Assembly (NCBI RefSeq): GCF_001466725.1
Contig: NZ_CP013650.1
Span: forward strand, 1,550,001 to 1,614,000
Length of the DNA stretch: 64,000 bases
Source of the DNA: Lacimicrobium alkaliphilum
Lineage (GTDB): Bacteria > Pseudomonadota > Gammaproteobacteria > Enterobacterales > Alteromonadaceae
Reading direction: 5' to 3'
The position numbers and the translations under genes are program-made. Positions 53,806-63,242 of the stretch are shown in pieces; within the stretch, counting starts at the first letter, position 1, and the number at the start of each line of letters is the position of its first letter. The notes beneath the pieces were generated by a model that saw only the letters and a program-made list of their open reading frames with translations, did not search any database and was not told the DNA's origin.

Positions 53806-54270
53806 ATGTCTCAGATTCAGCCAGTTCCGGAAGGGTACACCGGGGCGATTCCTTATCTCACTATTAAAAATGCAGCCGACGCGATTGAGTTCTACCAGAA
53901 GGCCTTTGGCGCCGAACTGGTGTTGCGTATGGATATGCCGAGCGGCGCCGTGATGCACGCCGAAATGAGAGTAGGTTCGGCACTCTTTATGCTCAGCGAG
54001 CAGAGCGATGACTGGGGTACCAAGAGCCCGCAGATGCTAAATGGCACGCCCGTTAGCATTATGATCTACGTACCGGATGTTGATGCCTTGGTGGAACAAG
54101 CCGTGACGGCAGGGGCGACCCTGAGCATGCCGGTAGCCGACCAGTTCTACGGCGACCGCATGGGCTGCCTGCAGGATCCGTTCGGCCACAACTGGATGTT
54201 CTCAACCCACGTAGAGGATGTTTCAGAACAGGAAATGAGCCGCCGCGCCGAGGAACTGTTTGGACAGTAA
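53806..54270 (+). CDS. PhnB-like VOC (glyoxalase/dioxygenase superfamily) protein
   Basis: A 154-residue protein of two beta-alpha-beta-beta-beta modules: GYTGAIPYLTIKNAADAIEFYQKAFGAELV, the central MLNGTPVSIMIYVPDVD, and DRMGCLQDPFGHNWMFSTH at the end, the pattern of the YnqF/PhnB/DUF1428-like VOC proteins. Start ATG 53806 has AAGGAG nearby; the longer frame from 53689 has no ribosome site. Function unknown; several relatives are of unknown activity. Confidence 0.88.
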   Translation: MSQIQPVPEGYTGAIPYLTIKNAADAIEFYQKAFGAELVLRMDMPSGAVMHAEMRVGSALFMLSEQSDDWGTKSPQMLNGTPVSIMIYVPDVDALVEQAVTAGATLSMPVADQFYGDRMGCLQDPFGHNWMFSTHVEDVSEQEMSRRAEELFGQ

Positions 54271-54289
54271 CTATTGCAGATGACCGAAC

Positions 54290-54308
54290 GGAGGACTCAT
54301 CGTCCTCC
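54290..54308. terminator. Hairpin between convergent genes
   Basis: GGAGGAC-TCATC-GTCCTCC, a 7-bp perfect stem 20 bp after the VOC gene stop; no T tract. A possible weak terminator between the VOC gene and the convergent FMN reductase gene. Confidence 0.4.
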
Positions 54309-54397
54309 CGGCCATCTTGTGGTTGGCTCATTTAGTCTCACAGAGCCATGCCGTAGCGGCTTGATGGGATTGTCCTGTGGCCAGTGGATTTTTGATG

Positions 54398-54964
54398 TTA
54401 AAGAGGAGTCTCTTCTGCGGAAGTTCTGACGCCGGATTTTTCCTGTAACAGCTGCAGTAACTTATCTAGCTTTGACTGAATATCGGGATTGACGAGGGTG
54501 TTTGTACTGGTATTAAAGTTGTCATAAAAAGCAGGAACCGACAGGCTGCCAACCAAATCAGCATTAAAATGAGGCGCGGAGTTCACTGCGGATGACAATA
54601 CATTCTGAGCGCCCCCCGGTCCGGGCGAGGTAGCAAGCCACAGAGCAGGTTTGCCCTGGAAGACTTTCAGGTTAATACGAGACGCCCAGTCGAAAACGTT
54701 TTTATACGCGGCCGTGTAACTGCCATTGTGCTCGGCATAGGAAATGATTATGGCATCGGCTGCAGCAATTTTGTCCAGAAACCTTTTTGCAAGCGGGTGT
54801 TGGCCGATTTCTTCTTCAATGTCCAGGCTGAATATCGGCATCTGATAATCATTGAGATCCAGCACGTCGACTTCTGCATCCCGGATCTGGCTGGCTGCAT
54901 AGCTGGCCAGGGCCTTATTGATCGATTTTTTGCTGCTGCTCGCGCCCAGTGCAAAGACTTTCAT
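54398..54964 (-). CDS. NADPH-dependent FMN reductase family protein
   Basis: A 188-residue flavodoxin-fold protein with the phosphate-binding ALGASSSKKSINKALA loop near the N-terminus, YAEHNGSYTAAYKNVFDW in place of the usual PEYNxSxPxxLKN(A)xDW motif, and ATSPGPGGAQNVL. Such enzymes reduce flavins, quinones or azo compounds. ATG 54964 is 25 bp after the pirin stop, so the two are probably one operon, as often seen under LysR control. Confidence 0.88.
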   Translation of the reverse strand: MKVFALGASSSKKSINKALASYAASQIRDAEVDVLDLNDYQMPIFSLDIEEEIGQHPLAKRFLDKIAAADAIIISYAEHNGSYTAAYKNVFDWASRINLKVFQGKPALWLATSPGPGGAQNVLSSAVNSAPHFNADLVGSLSVPAFYDNFNTSTNTLVNPDIQSKLDKLLQLLQEKSGVRTSAEETPL

Positions 54965-54988
54965 TGGTATTTTCTCCCGTGTGGATTT

Positions 54989-55888
54989 TTATAAATTGGT
55001 AATACTTTTTCTTTCAACCTGTCCCATTAAACCAGCCTTAGCCGAAGCCTGTGCTTGTGCTATTTCCTGGCAGTCCTTTAGCGCGAAAGGTCCGTGATTG
55101 ACGAACTTCTCCGAAGAAAGGGGCGTGTTGATCAAAACGAAATGACTGTCTTGTGTGGCTTGTATTGACAGATTCTGAGATTCAGCTGATGTATTAAGTG
55201 CGATGGCATTGCCAGCGCGCAGTGTTGGAGAGTTTGGGCCAAAGCCTGCTACCAGTTCACCACAAACGGCATAGAGCCAGGCTGCAGAGTCTGCTTTGAG
55301 CGAATGGCTAAAGCGGGCGCCGCCAGCAAGTCTGCCATCAAGGATCGTTGCTGGCGCGAGGTTATCCTGATAGCCAGCGACACCATTTGTAGTTCCGGAT
55401 ACCACACGCACTTTTATACCATCAGATCTGAACAAAGGTATATCGGCGGCCTGGATATGATTGGCATTAGGGGATGCTATCGAGGTAGTGGCCGGAAGCT
55501 TAAGAAATATTTGTAAACCGCGTATCCGCGCACTCTCGGCTGATTTTGGTGACTCCTCATGCATGGCACCGCTGGCCGCGTTCAACCAATAGAGATCGCC
55601 AGCTCTGAGCGCCAGATGATTGTCCAGAGAGTCGTGGTTGTAGAATAAGCCTTCGGTTTCTTCGAAAAGCACGCTAATGGCCGCGATGCCTGCATGGGGA
55701 TGTGCGCCAAAGGTGGGTTCAGTCATAGTGTAGTCGTCCACCATAATCAGCGGTTCCATTAATCCGTCAAAAGCCTCGCGCCGGAACTGTCGCGCTGAAA
55801 ATCCCATCTTGTTATCGATTTCTTTTGCTGAGACCACTGATGACAGACGAATGGTGGAGCTAGCCGTTATCGTATGATTTAAATTCAT
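54989..55888 (-). CDS. Pirin-family cupin protein
   Basis: A 299-residue bicupin: the pirin motif TFGAHPHAGIAAISVLFE has the metal-binding HPHxG, followed by HDSLDN and the GDLYWLNAASGAMHEE block; the C-terminal cupin lacks clear metal ligands, as is usual. Some pirins act as quercetinases, others modulate transcription or metabolism. First gene of the pirin-FMN reductase operon, divergent from a LysR gene. Confidence 0.88.
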   Translation of the reverse strand: MNLNHTITASSTIRLSSVVSAKEIDNKMGFSARQFRREAFDGLMEPLIMVDDYTMTEPTFGAHPHAGIAAISVLFEETEGLFYNHDSLDNHLALRAGDLYWLNAASGAMHEESPKSAESARIRGLQIFLKLPATTSIASPNANHIQAADIPLFRSDGIKVRVVSGTTNGVAGYQDNLAPATILDGRLAGGARFSHSLKADSAAWLYAVCGELVAGFGPNSPTLRAGNAIALNTSAESQNLSIQATQDSHFVLINTPLSSEKFVNHGPFALKDCQEIAQAQASAKAGLMGQVERKSITNL

Positions 55889-55995
55889 GATTTGTTTCCC
55901 TTACGTTCTGAAACTGGATAATAAATATGGGACGAAAGTGGTTCAACAGGTTAAAATAAGACTTATCGTTCCATTTTTAGGACATTTGCAGAGGT

Positions 55996-56922
55996 ATGCT
56001 GGATCTCAATAACTTACGCTATTTTGTTCATGTGGTTGATGCAAAAGGGTTCACGGCAGCCAGTAAGGAACTGAATATTCCTAAATCACGTCTGAGTCGC
56101 AGAATCAGTGAACTGGAGGAAAGCCTGCAGGTCAGGCTTCTGCACCGCAGCTCACGACAATTCTCGGTAACCGATATCGGCGCTACACTATACGAGCACG
56201 CAAAGGCCATGCTGGTTGAGGCGGATGCTGCCCAATTATCTGTCCAGCAAAGGCTGTCAGAGCCGGCGGGAACTGTAAAACTGGCCTGTTCAATCGGTAT
56301 CGCTGATTTTGTGCTGGAGGATGTGATTCCTGGTTTTTTACGGCAGTATCCCCGGGTAAATGTGATTCAGGATGTCAGCAATCGTTTTGTCGATCCTGTG
56401 GGAGAAGGATTTGATCTGGTTATCCGGGCCCATGTGGAGCCGCTGCCAGATTCTTCACTGATCCAGAAGTCCCTCGCTCAGGTCTCCTGGGGGCTGTTTG
56501 CCTCTCCGGATTATTTGTCTGAAAACGGCTGCCCGGAATCTGTTAGCGAGCTGGCATGCCATTCCCGACTTGTCGTAGGAACCGATCCAGGCAAAAGCTG
56601 GAAGTTGTGGCGGGATCAGGAGGCCGCAGTTGAGGTGTCGTCTCCGGCACGATATCGGACTAGCAGTATGGCCAACTTAAAACGGGCGGCAATAGAGGGG
56701 ATAGGTATTGTCGCGCTGCCAGCCTATGTCTGTAGCGACGCGCTGACCTCGGGAATTTTGCAGCGGGTATTGCCCCGCTGGCATGCTGGCAGGCCATATA
56801 TCAGTTTGCTTATGCCGTCGCGCAGGGGATTGCTACCGGCTGTAAAAGCGCTGGCAGAGACATTGTCTGTGCACTTCAGGCGTATTGATGAACGCAGTAT
56901 GGAGCAGCACGAGATGCCTTAA
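55996..56922 (+). CDS. LysR-family regulator, divergent from pirin operon
   Basis: A 308-residue LysR protein (helix-turn-helix LNNLRYFVHVVDAKGFTAASKELNIPKSRLSRRISELEESLQVRLL) of the CrgA/DmlR-like group, with a typical effector domain (VKLACSIGIADFVLEDVIPGFL). The 107-bp divergent gap to pirin indicates that it regulates the pirin-FMN reductase operon, probably in response to a quinone or electrophile (inference). Confidence 0.9.
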   Translation: MLDLNNLRYFVHVVDAKGFTAASKELNIPKSRLSRRISELEESLQVRLLHRSSRQFSVTDIGATLYEHAKAMLVEADAAQLSVQQRLSEPAGTVKLACSIGIADFVLEDVIPGFLRQYPRVNVIQDVSNRFVDPVGEGFDLVIRAHVEPLPDSSLIQKSLAQVSWGLFASPDYLSENGCPESVSELACHSRLVVGTDPGKSWKLWRDQEAAVEVSSPARYRTSSMANLKRAAIEGIGIVALPAYVCSDALTSGILQRVLPRWHAGRPYISLLMPSRRGLLPAVKALAETLSVHFRRIDERSMEQHEMP

Positions 56923-56967
56923 CGCATCCTGACGATGATACTAACAAAGCGCCTCAACGCCACCTCT

Positions 56968-57804
56968 TTACATGCCCATTTTCGGAATCCATGAAGAGCT
57001 TGTGATCGCAAATACACCAATTGCCATGGCAGCACTGAACAGCAAAATAACACTGGCCACTATGGCCCGATATGGGGTGCTTATGGAATTCTGCGCCCGG
57101 AAATACAGTTCCAGTACAGCAAGGGGTAACAAGTATTGTGCAAAGGACACCACTTCAAGGAAGGGGCCGGAAAAGGTTTTGCTGTCGATGCCAATGCCGC
57201 CGGTGGTCATAAACCAGCCATATACCATCAGGCGCAGAAACCACACCGCGCTTACCACCATAAACAGCCTCAGTGCCCAGCGCCGGTGCGCGGCAAAGTT
57301 GCGTTTGATGGCGCAGTAAAGGGCGATGGGCACAAAAAGCATTACCAGTACTCCGCTGCCGGACACGCCAATATCCTGAATTAATGAACCGATAACCCGC
57401 TCCCGCGACCAGGTAAGGAAAAATCCAGCGATACTGACAATCAACGAAGCGATCATAAAGAACCAGCCGCTATAACGGTGCAGCCTGGGCACGGTATTGC
57501 GGATGGCCGGAATAAGTTGCATCTGGCCTGCGGCAATAATCAGACCCGCCACCAGAATATGGATGGCCAGTGCCGTGTTGCCCATATTGTCCCCGGCGAT
57601 AAAGCCATTTGCCAGATGGGTTCCTGCAAAACCACCCACACCACCTTCAGCAAAACGCAGGCCGTAATACCCTGCGATATAAGCCACAAACAGCCACTGG
57701 CCTATGGCTGTGACGATAAACCAGGTTTTTGCAGAAAGGGAGAGCCAATCGGTTTTGCGCTTGTGTTGCAAAGGTGTGTTGGCGTCAATTGTAATATCAG
57801 TCAT
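56968..57804 (-). CDS. DUF2306 family membrane protein
   Basis: A 278-residue protein with about seven to eight helices. Conserved features include LAIHILVAGLIIAAGQMQLIPAIRNTVPRLHRYSGWFF and AHRRWALRLFMVVSAVWFLRLMVYGWF, the His/Arg-rich DUF2306 signature. Bound heme or quinone has been suggested for the fold, but no activity is established. Divergent from the AraC gene, with a perfect palindrome in the shared promoter region. Confidence 0.85.
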   Translation of the reverse strand: MTDITIDANTPLQHKRKTDWLSLSAKTWFIVTAIGQWLFVAYIAGYYGLRFAEGGVGGFAGTHLANGFIAGDNMGNTALAIHILVAGLIIAAGQMQLIPAIRNTVPRLHRYSGWFFMIASLIVSIAGFFLTWSRERVIGSLIQDIGVSGSGVLVMLFVPIALYCAIKRNFAAHRRWALRLFMVVSAVWFLRLMVYGWFMTTGGIGIDSKTFSGPFLEVVSFAQYLLPLAVLELYFRAQNSISTPYRAIVASVILLFSAAMAIGVFAITSSSWIPKMGM

Positions 57805-57874
57805 ATTGTTTCCTCAGCATTGACTGTTGAATCATCTGTACGGCGCAATGCTGTCAGTAAAATCGCCTGTTATC

Positions 57875-57897
57875 GCGCCGAATTCGGAATTCGGCGC
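57875..57897. promoter_or_regulatory. Perfect 23-bp palindrome between DUF2306 and AraC genes
   Basis: Two 11-base arms (GCGCCGAATTC and its complement) meet at a single central G. It lies 71 bp from the DUF2306 start and 106 bp from the AraC start in their common promoter region. A site this perfect suggests a dimeric regulator, and GGCGCA also occurs at 57842-57847. Confidence 0.6.
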
Positions 57898-58002
57898 ATA
57901 AAATTCTGACATACCCGGTAACATTCGCTTTTTGCATCCCGCTGTCGCACTGCATAGGATTAGGGCAGGTTAATTGGCTCTGAAAATCTTCGTGGATACG
58001 AT

Positions 58003-59103
58003 ATGACTCAGCTATATACGCTGCAACTGATCATCAGCCTGGGCTTGTTGGTTGGTCAATTGTGGGTGCGTGAAAAGCAGCCGGTACATCTTTTGTTCGC
58101 TCTGTTTTGCGGCTCTATGGCTATGTGTGCCGCTACCCGGTTGAGCGCGGGGAGCAGCCTGAGTGATTACGAATTTCTGATTGCCATGGGCGGCTTTGCC
58201 ACCTGTAACGGCTATTGGCTGGTTGCCCGTGCATTGCATCAGGGTAGTGATGGTCTGGCGCTGCGCCATTATCTGGTGGCGGGCAGTGTTGGTGTGATGA
58301 TCATCCTGTCTCATGGATTCTCCTGGTCGCAGCAGGTAATGCCGGATGCGCTGGGTGCATTACAGGGTGCCCGTTCGGCGGTATCGGAGATGCTTAATTT
58401 GATCTCCTCCACCTTGTTGGTGTTGAGTGCATGGGAAGGGTGTCGTGGATTGCGTCGTGCCAGGGGCCAGCAATTGCAGCAACAGCTGCTGTTTCTGGCC
58501 AGTTTTTGCGGGGCGGTACTGACCTGTACTGTGGTGTTAAAACTCACAGTTACGCCGCAAAATGAAGCGTATTGGCACCACCTGCTGGCAGCTATCTGTG
58601 GCATTCAGATTATGCTGGTTACCCAGGTGTTGATCCTGTGGAAGGCTCACACAGCCAAACACGGGATAGAATCAGAAGGGATGGCTGACCCAATGGTATC
58701 AGTGCCCGGCCATGAAAATGATATATTGCTGGCTGAAGAAATTACCCGTCGATTGCAACAACAACGCCAGTATTTGCAGACTAATCTGCGGGTCAGCGAT
58801 ATCGCCTGGGCACTGGACGTGCCGGAATACCGCATCAGCCGGGTTATGCGCGAACAACTCAGAGCGCAGAACTTTAATCATCACGTTAATACACTGCGGG
58901 TTTATCACGCCAGAGAATTGCTGGAAGATCCGGCTAACCGGCACTGGCCCGTGGCGGTAGTTGGCATGGAAAGCGGCTTTGCCTCGGTAGGACCCTTTAC
59001 AAGAGCATTCAAAGCAGAATTCGGGCAAACGCCAAATCAGTATCGTGTCAGCCATTTCTGTGAATCATCGTCATCAGCCGCAGAACTGGTTTGTTCTGAA
59101 TAG
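58003..59103 (+). CDS. Membrane-anchored AraC-family regulator
   Basis: A 366-residue protein with a seven-helix N-terminal membrane domain (about 5-215), a linker, and a C-terminal AraC helix-turn-helix pair (about 250-350: LRVSDIAWALDVPEYRISRVMREQL and WPVAVVGMESGFASVGPFTRAFKAEFGQTPNQYR). It would sense a membrane or extracellular signal and act directly on DNA. Divergent from the DUF2306 gene, which is its likely target along with the membrane gene trio downstream. Confidence 0.9.
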   Translation: MTQLYTLQLIISLGLLVGQLWVREKQPVHLLFALFCGSMAMCAATRLSAGSSLSDYEFLIAMGGFATCNGYWLVARALHQGSDGLALRHYLVAGSVGVMIILSHGFSWSQQVMPDALGALQGARSAVSEMLNLISSTLLVLSAWEGCRGLRRARGQQLQQQLLFLASFCGAVLTCTVVLKLTVTPQNEAYWHHLLAAICGIQIMLVTQVLILWKAHTAKHGIESEGMADPMVSVPGHENDILLAEEITRRLQQQRQYLQTNLRVSDIAWALDVPEYRISRVMREQLRAQNFNHHVNTLRVYHARELLEDPANRHWPVAVVGMESGFASVGPFTRAFKAEFGQTPNQYRVSHFCESSSSAAELVCSE

Positions 59104-59198
59104 GCTGGTTATCAAGGTTCAGGGATTGTTTAAAGGGACTATATGAAAGTTCAAATGATGATCTGGCTGTCTGAACCATATTTCCCGGGGGAAGCATT

Positions 59199-59618
59199 AT
59201 GGAAGTGTCGGCGCTGAGGCTAAATCTGCTCAGGGGAATGTACTTACTGATTGCCGTTGGGCTTGGTCTTACTATTTGGCCCCAGATACTCTTTCCATCA
59301 GATAGTCAGGCCGATGTACATACCGTGGTCGAAGCATTGCTGGGAGCACTGGCAGTGATGTGCATGCTCGGGCTGAGGTACCCGTTAAAGATGTTACCTC
59401 TTCTGATTTTCGAATTTCTCTGGAAGCTGATTTGGGTAGTGGCATTCGCCTATCGAATGTGGCGTGATACCGGCCTTGATTCCTATGCCGCTGAAACGCT
59501 GTTTGCCTGTGTTATCGGCCTGGTGCTGGTGCCCATTGTTTTACCCTGGGGATATGTGTTTGAGCGGTATTTCAAAGCTAAGGGCGAGCCCTGGATAATA
59601 AAAGGCAACCATCGATGA
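59199..59618 (+). CDS. Small four-helix membrane protein
   Basis: A 139-residue hydrophobic protein with four predicted helices (about 10-28, 44-61, 68-90, 103-127) and a basic C-terminal tail. ATG 59199 follows CGGGGGAAGC. It overlaps the next gene by 4 bp (ATGA), so it belongs to the same operon. No family recognised with confidence. Confidence 0.75.
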   Translation: MEVSALRLNLLRGMYLLIAVGLGLTIWPQILFPSDSQADVHTVVEALLGALAVMCMLGLRYPLKMLPLLIFEFLWKLIWVVAFAYRMWRDTGLDSYAAETLFACVIGLVLVPIVLPWGYVFERYFKAKGEPWIIKGNHR

Positions 59619-60340
59619 AATCCATTATCGACTCACCCAATACTTATACCAGGATTGCCGGAATTGCGTATTTATTGATTATTGGCTTTGGTATTACCGG
59701 GCAGCTTTTTATCAGGGGGGCTCTGGTAGACTTTGATAATGCAGCCTTAACTGCCAGCAATATCCTGGAAGCCAGCGATATATGGCGGCTCGGGATTGCT
59801 GGTGATGTGATGATGCACGCGCTGGATATTCCTGTGATGGTAATACTGTATTTCCTGCTAAAGCCGGTCAATAAGTTATTGGCTCTGGTCTCGGTCGCTT
59901 TCAATATGGCACAGACTGCCGTGCTTATCGCTAACAAGTTAGTGCTTTTAGTGCCGCTGATAATGATGAGCGATCCTCAGTACATGTCGGCCTTTGAGTC
60001 CGACCAAATCAGTTCTCAGGTTATGTTGTTGGTGAATATACATGATTACGGCTTTGCTCTTGGGTTAGTTTTCTTTGGCTTTGCCTGTGTGGGATATGGC
60101 TTGCTGCTCTATTGTGCTGACTATTTTCCAAGGTTTATCGGAGCGTTAATGATCGTTGCCGGATTAAGCTATCTGACCAACAGCCTTACGTTGCTAATCG
60201 CTCCTTCTCTGTCTGGTGTTGTATTCCCCATATTGATACTTTCTTTAATCGCAGAGCTCACCTTTGCCCTGTGGTTAATTTTTAAGGGCGTCGACGCCCG
60301 GGAATGGCAACGAAATGTTAGTAAAGGAGTCGCTTATTAA
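59615..60340 (+). CDS. DUF4386 family membrane protein
   Basis: A 241-residue protein with six to seven helices. The opening YTRIAGIAYLLIIGFGITGQLFIRGALV, the DVMMHALDIPVMVILYFLLKPVNKLLAL segment and the central HDYGFALGLVFFGFACVGYGLLLY stretch are typical of DUF4386. Function unknown; these genes often accompany regulator or stress genes. Coupled to the upstream membrane gene by a 4-bp overlap. Confidence 0.85.
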   Translation: MKSIIDSPNTYTRIAGIAYLLIIGFGITGQLFIRGALVDFDNAALTASNILEASDIWRLGIAGDVMMHALDIPVMVILYFLLKPVNKLLALVSVAFNMAQTAVLIANKLVLLVPLIMMSDPQYMSAFESDQISSQVMLLVNIHDYGFALGLVFFGFACVGYGLLLYCADYFPRFIGALMIVAGLSYLTNSLTLLIAPSLSGVVFPILILSLIAELTFALWLIFKGVDAREWQRNVSKGVAY

Positions 60341-60361
60341 TGTTCCATCATAGGAAAAAAC

Positions 60362-60841
60362 ATGCAATCAGATAAAAATACACTCTTAATCATTGGCGCT
60401 ATTTGCAGCTTTGCAGCGGCCCTGGCCCATCTGGGTTGTATTGTTTTTGGCGGTGACTGGTATCGTTTCTTTGGTGCTGGCGAGCAAATGGCGAGTATGG
60501 CTGAGCAGGGACTCTGGTACCCGACCATTGTCACCTCAGTATTGGTTGTGGTGCTGTTGGTCTGGTCACTCTATGCCTTATCAGGTGCAAGGGTCATAAC
60601 CCGGTTACCTTTGCTTCGTTCAGGTTTGTGTGCCATCTCTGCAATTTATCTGATCCGCGGTGTCGCCTTTATCTGGCTGATGCCAATGTTTCCCGAAAAC
60701 AGCCTGACATTCTGGCTGGTAAGCTCAGGGGTTTGTTTAACTATCGGCCTGCTTTATGCGCTAGGCACGTATCAGGTCTGGGAGAGCCGAACAGCCGCAA
60801 TGGCCGGGCTCAGAAACCCATCGCCACGGAGTCTTAGGTAA
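60362..60841 (+). CDS. Small four-helix membrane protein
   Basis: A 159-residue hydrophobic protein with four helices (about 7-30, 50-73, 83-105, 115-135); GAICSFAAALAHLGCIVFGGDWYRFFGAGEQMA is the most distinctive segment. It starts 21 bp after the DUF4386 gene, making a three-gene membrane cassette. The start ATG 60362 has a weak ribosome site (AGGAAAAA). Function unknown. Confidence 0.75.
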   Translation: MQSDKNTLLIIGAICSFAAALAHLGCIVFGGDWYRFFGAGEQMASMAEQGLWYPTIVTSVLVVVLLVWSLYALSGARVITRLPLLRSGLCAISAIYLIRGVAFIWLMPMFPENSLTFWLVSSGVCLTIGLLYALGTYQVWESRTAAMAGLRNPSPRSLR

Positions 60842-61016
60842 TACTATAAACTCCTGACTTATGTTCATTGTCCGTCTTTGCTGACAAGCCTGCCAGACCG
60901 GTCTGATATGGTATTGTCGTGAACAGGTGAAAGTGGGTTGAAGTTAATTTTCTGCAAGGATATTTCAGACAACACCCGCGCAGGCATGTTTAACAACAAC
61001 CCTTTTTAGGCATCAT

Positions 61017-61847
61017 TCAGGATTGCTTTATCCGGCGGAAACCAAGCGCGGCCAGCCCTAAACCTAAGATCGCCAGGCTCGATGGCTCAGGAACTGACGT
61101 CGGACTCAGAAAAGCACCAGAGCCAGATGTAAAGGTTGCTCCGCCCAGATCGGTAAAGCTGAAGGTGCTGGTATTGAGAAAGTCTGTATAGGCGTTGTCA
61201 CCAGAGGCATAGGCGTTGGCGAGAATTGCAACACCATAGGTTCTGCCTTGCTCAGCGACAAAAGAACCGCTTAATACCTCATCAAAAGAGTACAGACCAT
61301 AATCACCGTCCTGAGCACTTTGATAAAATCCGGTATAGCTGATTTCATTGGCACTCTCTACCGGATCTGTATCGTCAAAAATGCCAAAGAATGATTCGGT
61401 TTCCAGCCAGCTCTGCATGCCGGTAATGTCGTAAATTCTGACATAAGACTGAAAGTAAGCTGAATCGAAGATTGAATCTGTATAAAAACTGCCATCAACA
61501 CCGAAGTTGTAGCTGATAGTAGTCGGTGTCAGTAAACCGGAAAACTCAATAGTATCGAAAATGGTTACCAGTGCCTGCCCGGAGCCACCTTTAGAATACG
61601 AACTGGCGCCCACAACACCAGTTGACGTGTCAGCTCTGAGAGCAAGGCTTGTGGATGAATCTTCATAACTCTGTGTATAGGCTGAATTGGCCGTATCGGT
61701 TTCCAGTAAATGACTGCCTGATGTATCAGCGAGGATAACTGTTTCAATGGCTGATCTTTGCGTTATTACGCCAGCATGCGCTGAAGAACTAAAACCTGCT
61801 AACGCCAATAACCCCAAAGTCACCGGAACAGTATATTTTGACAACAT
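61017..61847 (-). CDS. PEP-CTERM sorting-domain protein
   Basis: A 276-residue exported protein: signal peptide (about 1-25, SSAHA), a Ser/Thr/Asp-rich beta domain, and a full PEP-CTERM tail (SVPEPSSLAILGLGLAALGFRRIKQS: VPEP, helix, basic end). The tail is cut by an exosortase for export to the cell surface or matrix; the exosortase is not in the window. No enzyme motif visible. Monocistronic, convergent with the membrane trio. Confidence 0.9.
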   Translation of the reverse strand: MLSKYTVPVTLGLLALAGFSSSAHAGVITQRSAIETVILADTSGSHLLETDTANSAYTQSYEDSSTSLALRADTSTGVVGASSYSKGGSGQALVTIFDTIEFSGLLTPTTISYNFGVDGSFYTDSIFDSAYFQSYVRIYDITGMQSWLETESFFGIFDDTDPVESANEISYTGFYQSAQDGDYGLYSFDEVLSGSFVAEQGRTYGVAILANAYASGDNAYTDFLNTSTFSFTDLGGATFTSGSGAFLSPTSVPEPSSLAILGLGLAALGFRRIKQS

Positions 61848-62173
61848 AATTTTTCCTTATTATTCACTATTAAAATGGTATATATCGTTAAAAAACGATT
61901 AATTTAAGCAAGTCCCGGGCCTATATTTTAATTATTTGATTTTAATGTGTTTTTTTTCTCTTTTGTATGACACTTTTACTACGATTTGAGCAATCTGTTA
62001 AGTATACTGACAGCGTCAGCAGTACAGGGCATGATTAAGGTGGTTTTTGTGATCTAAATTCTACTGAATCAACAATACAAATGGTCTGTCTTTTTAATAA
62101 CTTTGTACTGCAGATCTTTTAAGTCTTCATAGACTTGGCTCTGCCATATAAGAAAACAGGAGATTAAATAAAG
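61848..62173. other. AT-rich intergenic region between PEP-CTERM and DJ-1/PfpI genes
   Basis: Divergent promoter region of about 325 bp. ATCGTT-AAAA-AACGAT (61884-61899) forms a perfect dyad close to the PEP-CTERM start. No ORF; no other clear signal. Confidence 0.4.
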
Positions 62174-62851
62174 ATGAAAATACTGATGGTGCTGACCTCA
62201 CACAACAAGCTGGGGGATACCGGCGAGAAAACCGGGTTCTGGCTGGAGGAATTTGCCAGCCCTTATTATGTGTTTAAGGATGCTGGTGCCGAGGTGGTGC
62301 TGGCTTCACCTAAAGGCGGTCAGCCGCCCCTTGACCCAAACAGCGAAGGTGAAGATTTTCAGACCGAAGACACTCGCCGTTTTGACCAGGATAAACAGGC
62401 GCAACAGCAGCTTGCCAACACACAAAAGCTCAGTGAAATAAATCCTGAAGAGTTTGACGGGGTCTTTTACCCCGGCGGTCACGGGCCTTTATGGGATCTG
62501 ACCCACAATCAACATTCTGTTGACCTTATTGCTCAGACCCTGCTCACCAATAAGCCGTTGGCAGCGGTGTGCCATGCTCCTGCCGTGCTTACTGAAGTCA
62601 GGACCAATCAGGGCGTATCGCTGATAAAGGGTAAATCTGTTACCGGTTTTTCTAACAGTGAAGAGGCGGCGGTGAACCTGACAGAAGTTGTGCCATTTTT
62701 ACTTGAAGACAAACTTAAAGCACTGGGAGGCAGTTATAAAAAAGCCGATGACTGGGCCAGCTTTGTGCAGGTGGATGGCCGCCTGATAACCGGTCAGAAC
62801 CCGGCATCTTCCGCCGATACTGCCAGAGCATTGCTTAAGCAATTGCAATAA
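62174..62851 (+). CDS. DJ-1/PfpI family protein (Hsp31-like)
   Basis: A 225-residue class I glutamine-amidotransferase-fold protein. The nucleophile Cys133 and His134 lie in AAVCHAPAVL, the accompanying Glu is E18 (GEKTGFWLEE), and the oxyanion loop is FYPGGHGPLWDL. The type matches glyoxalase III/Hsp31-like deglycase-chaperone proteins. It would detoxify methylglyoxal or protect proteins. Start ATG 62174 follows CAGGAG at good spacing. Confidence 0.92.
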   Translation: MKILMVLTSHNKLGDTGEKTGFWLEEFASPYYVFKDAGAEVVLASPKGGQPPLDPNSEGEDFQTEDTRRFDQDKQAQQQLANTQKLSEINPEEFDGVFYPGGHGPLWDLTHNQHSVDLIAQTLLTNKPLAAVCHAPAVLTEVRTNQGVSLIKGKSVTGFSNSEEAAVNLTEVVPFLLEDKLKALGGSYKKADDWASFVQVDGRLITGQNPASSADTARALLKQLQ

Positions 62852-63242
62852 ACCAGAATCACTGGGTGTCGGATGTCCGGCACTCAGGCTGTTGAGCCCG
62901 CCAGATTACCTCACCCAAGATTATCTTGCTGACGCTTTCAGATCTCAAAGCCGCCATCAAGAGGTGGTAGCCAGACCCTCTGGCATAGAGTGATAAATAT
63001 CAGTACCTCTGCTGTCATCACTACTATAACCCGCAGCGGTATGGCGAAGCGTACAAACAAAAACCTTGACCCTTTATGGATGGGATAGTTAGATGTTTAT
63101 GGCAAAGACGATAGTCAGGGATCGCGGATAATTTTTCCTATGATTGACATCAGGCTGTTACACGTCGGCACTACAGTTTCAGGCAGAGGCTCACCTAATA
63201 ACACTGAGGTGAGATCCTGGCGAATGTTTTCAGGAGGAGAAT
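62852..63242. other. Intergenic region before the HTH membrane protein gene
   Basis: About 390 bp. I see no convincing ORF, RNA gene or repeat. The AGGAGGAG ribosome site of the next gene lies at its right end. Confidence 0.4.

Noticed and set aside
53625..53867. 80-codon frame before the VOC gene
   Set aside because: It overlaps the VOC start in another frame and contains that gene's ribosome site.
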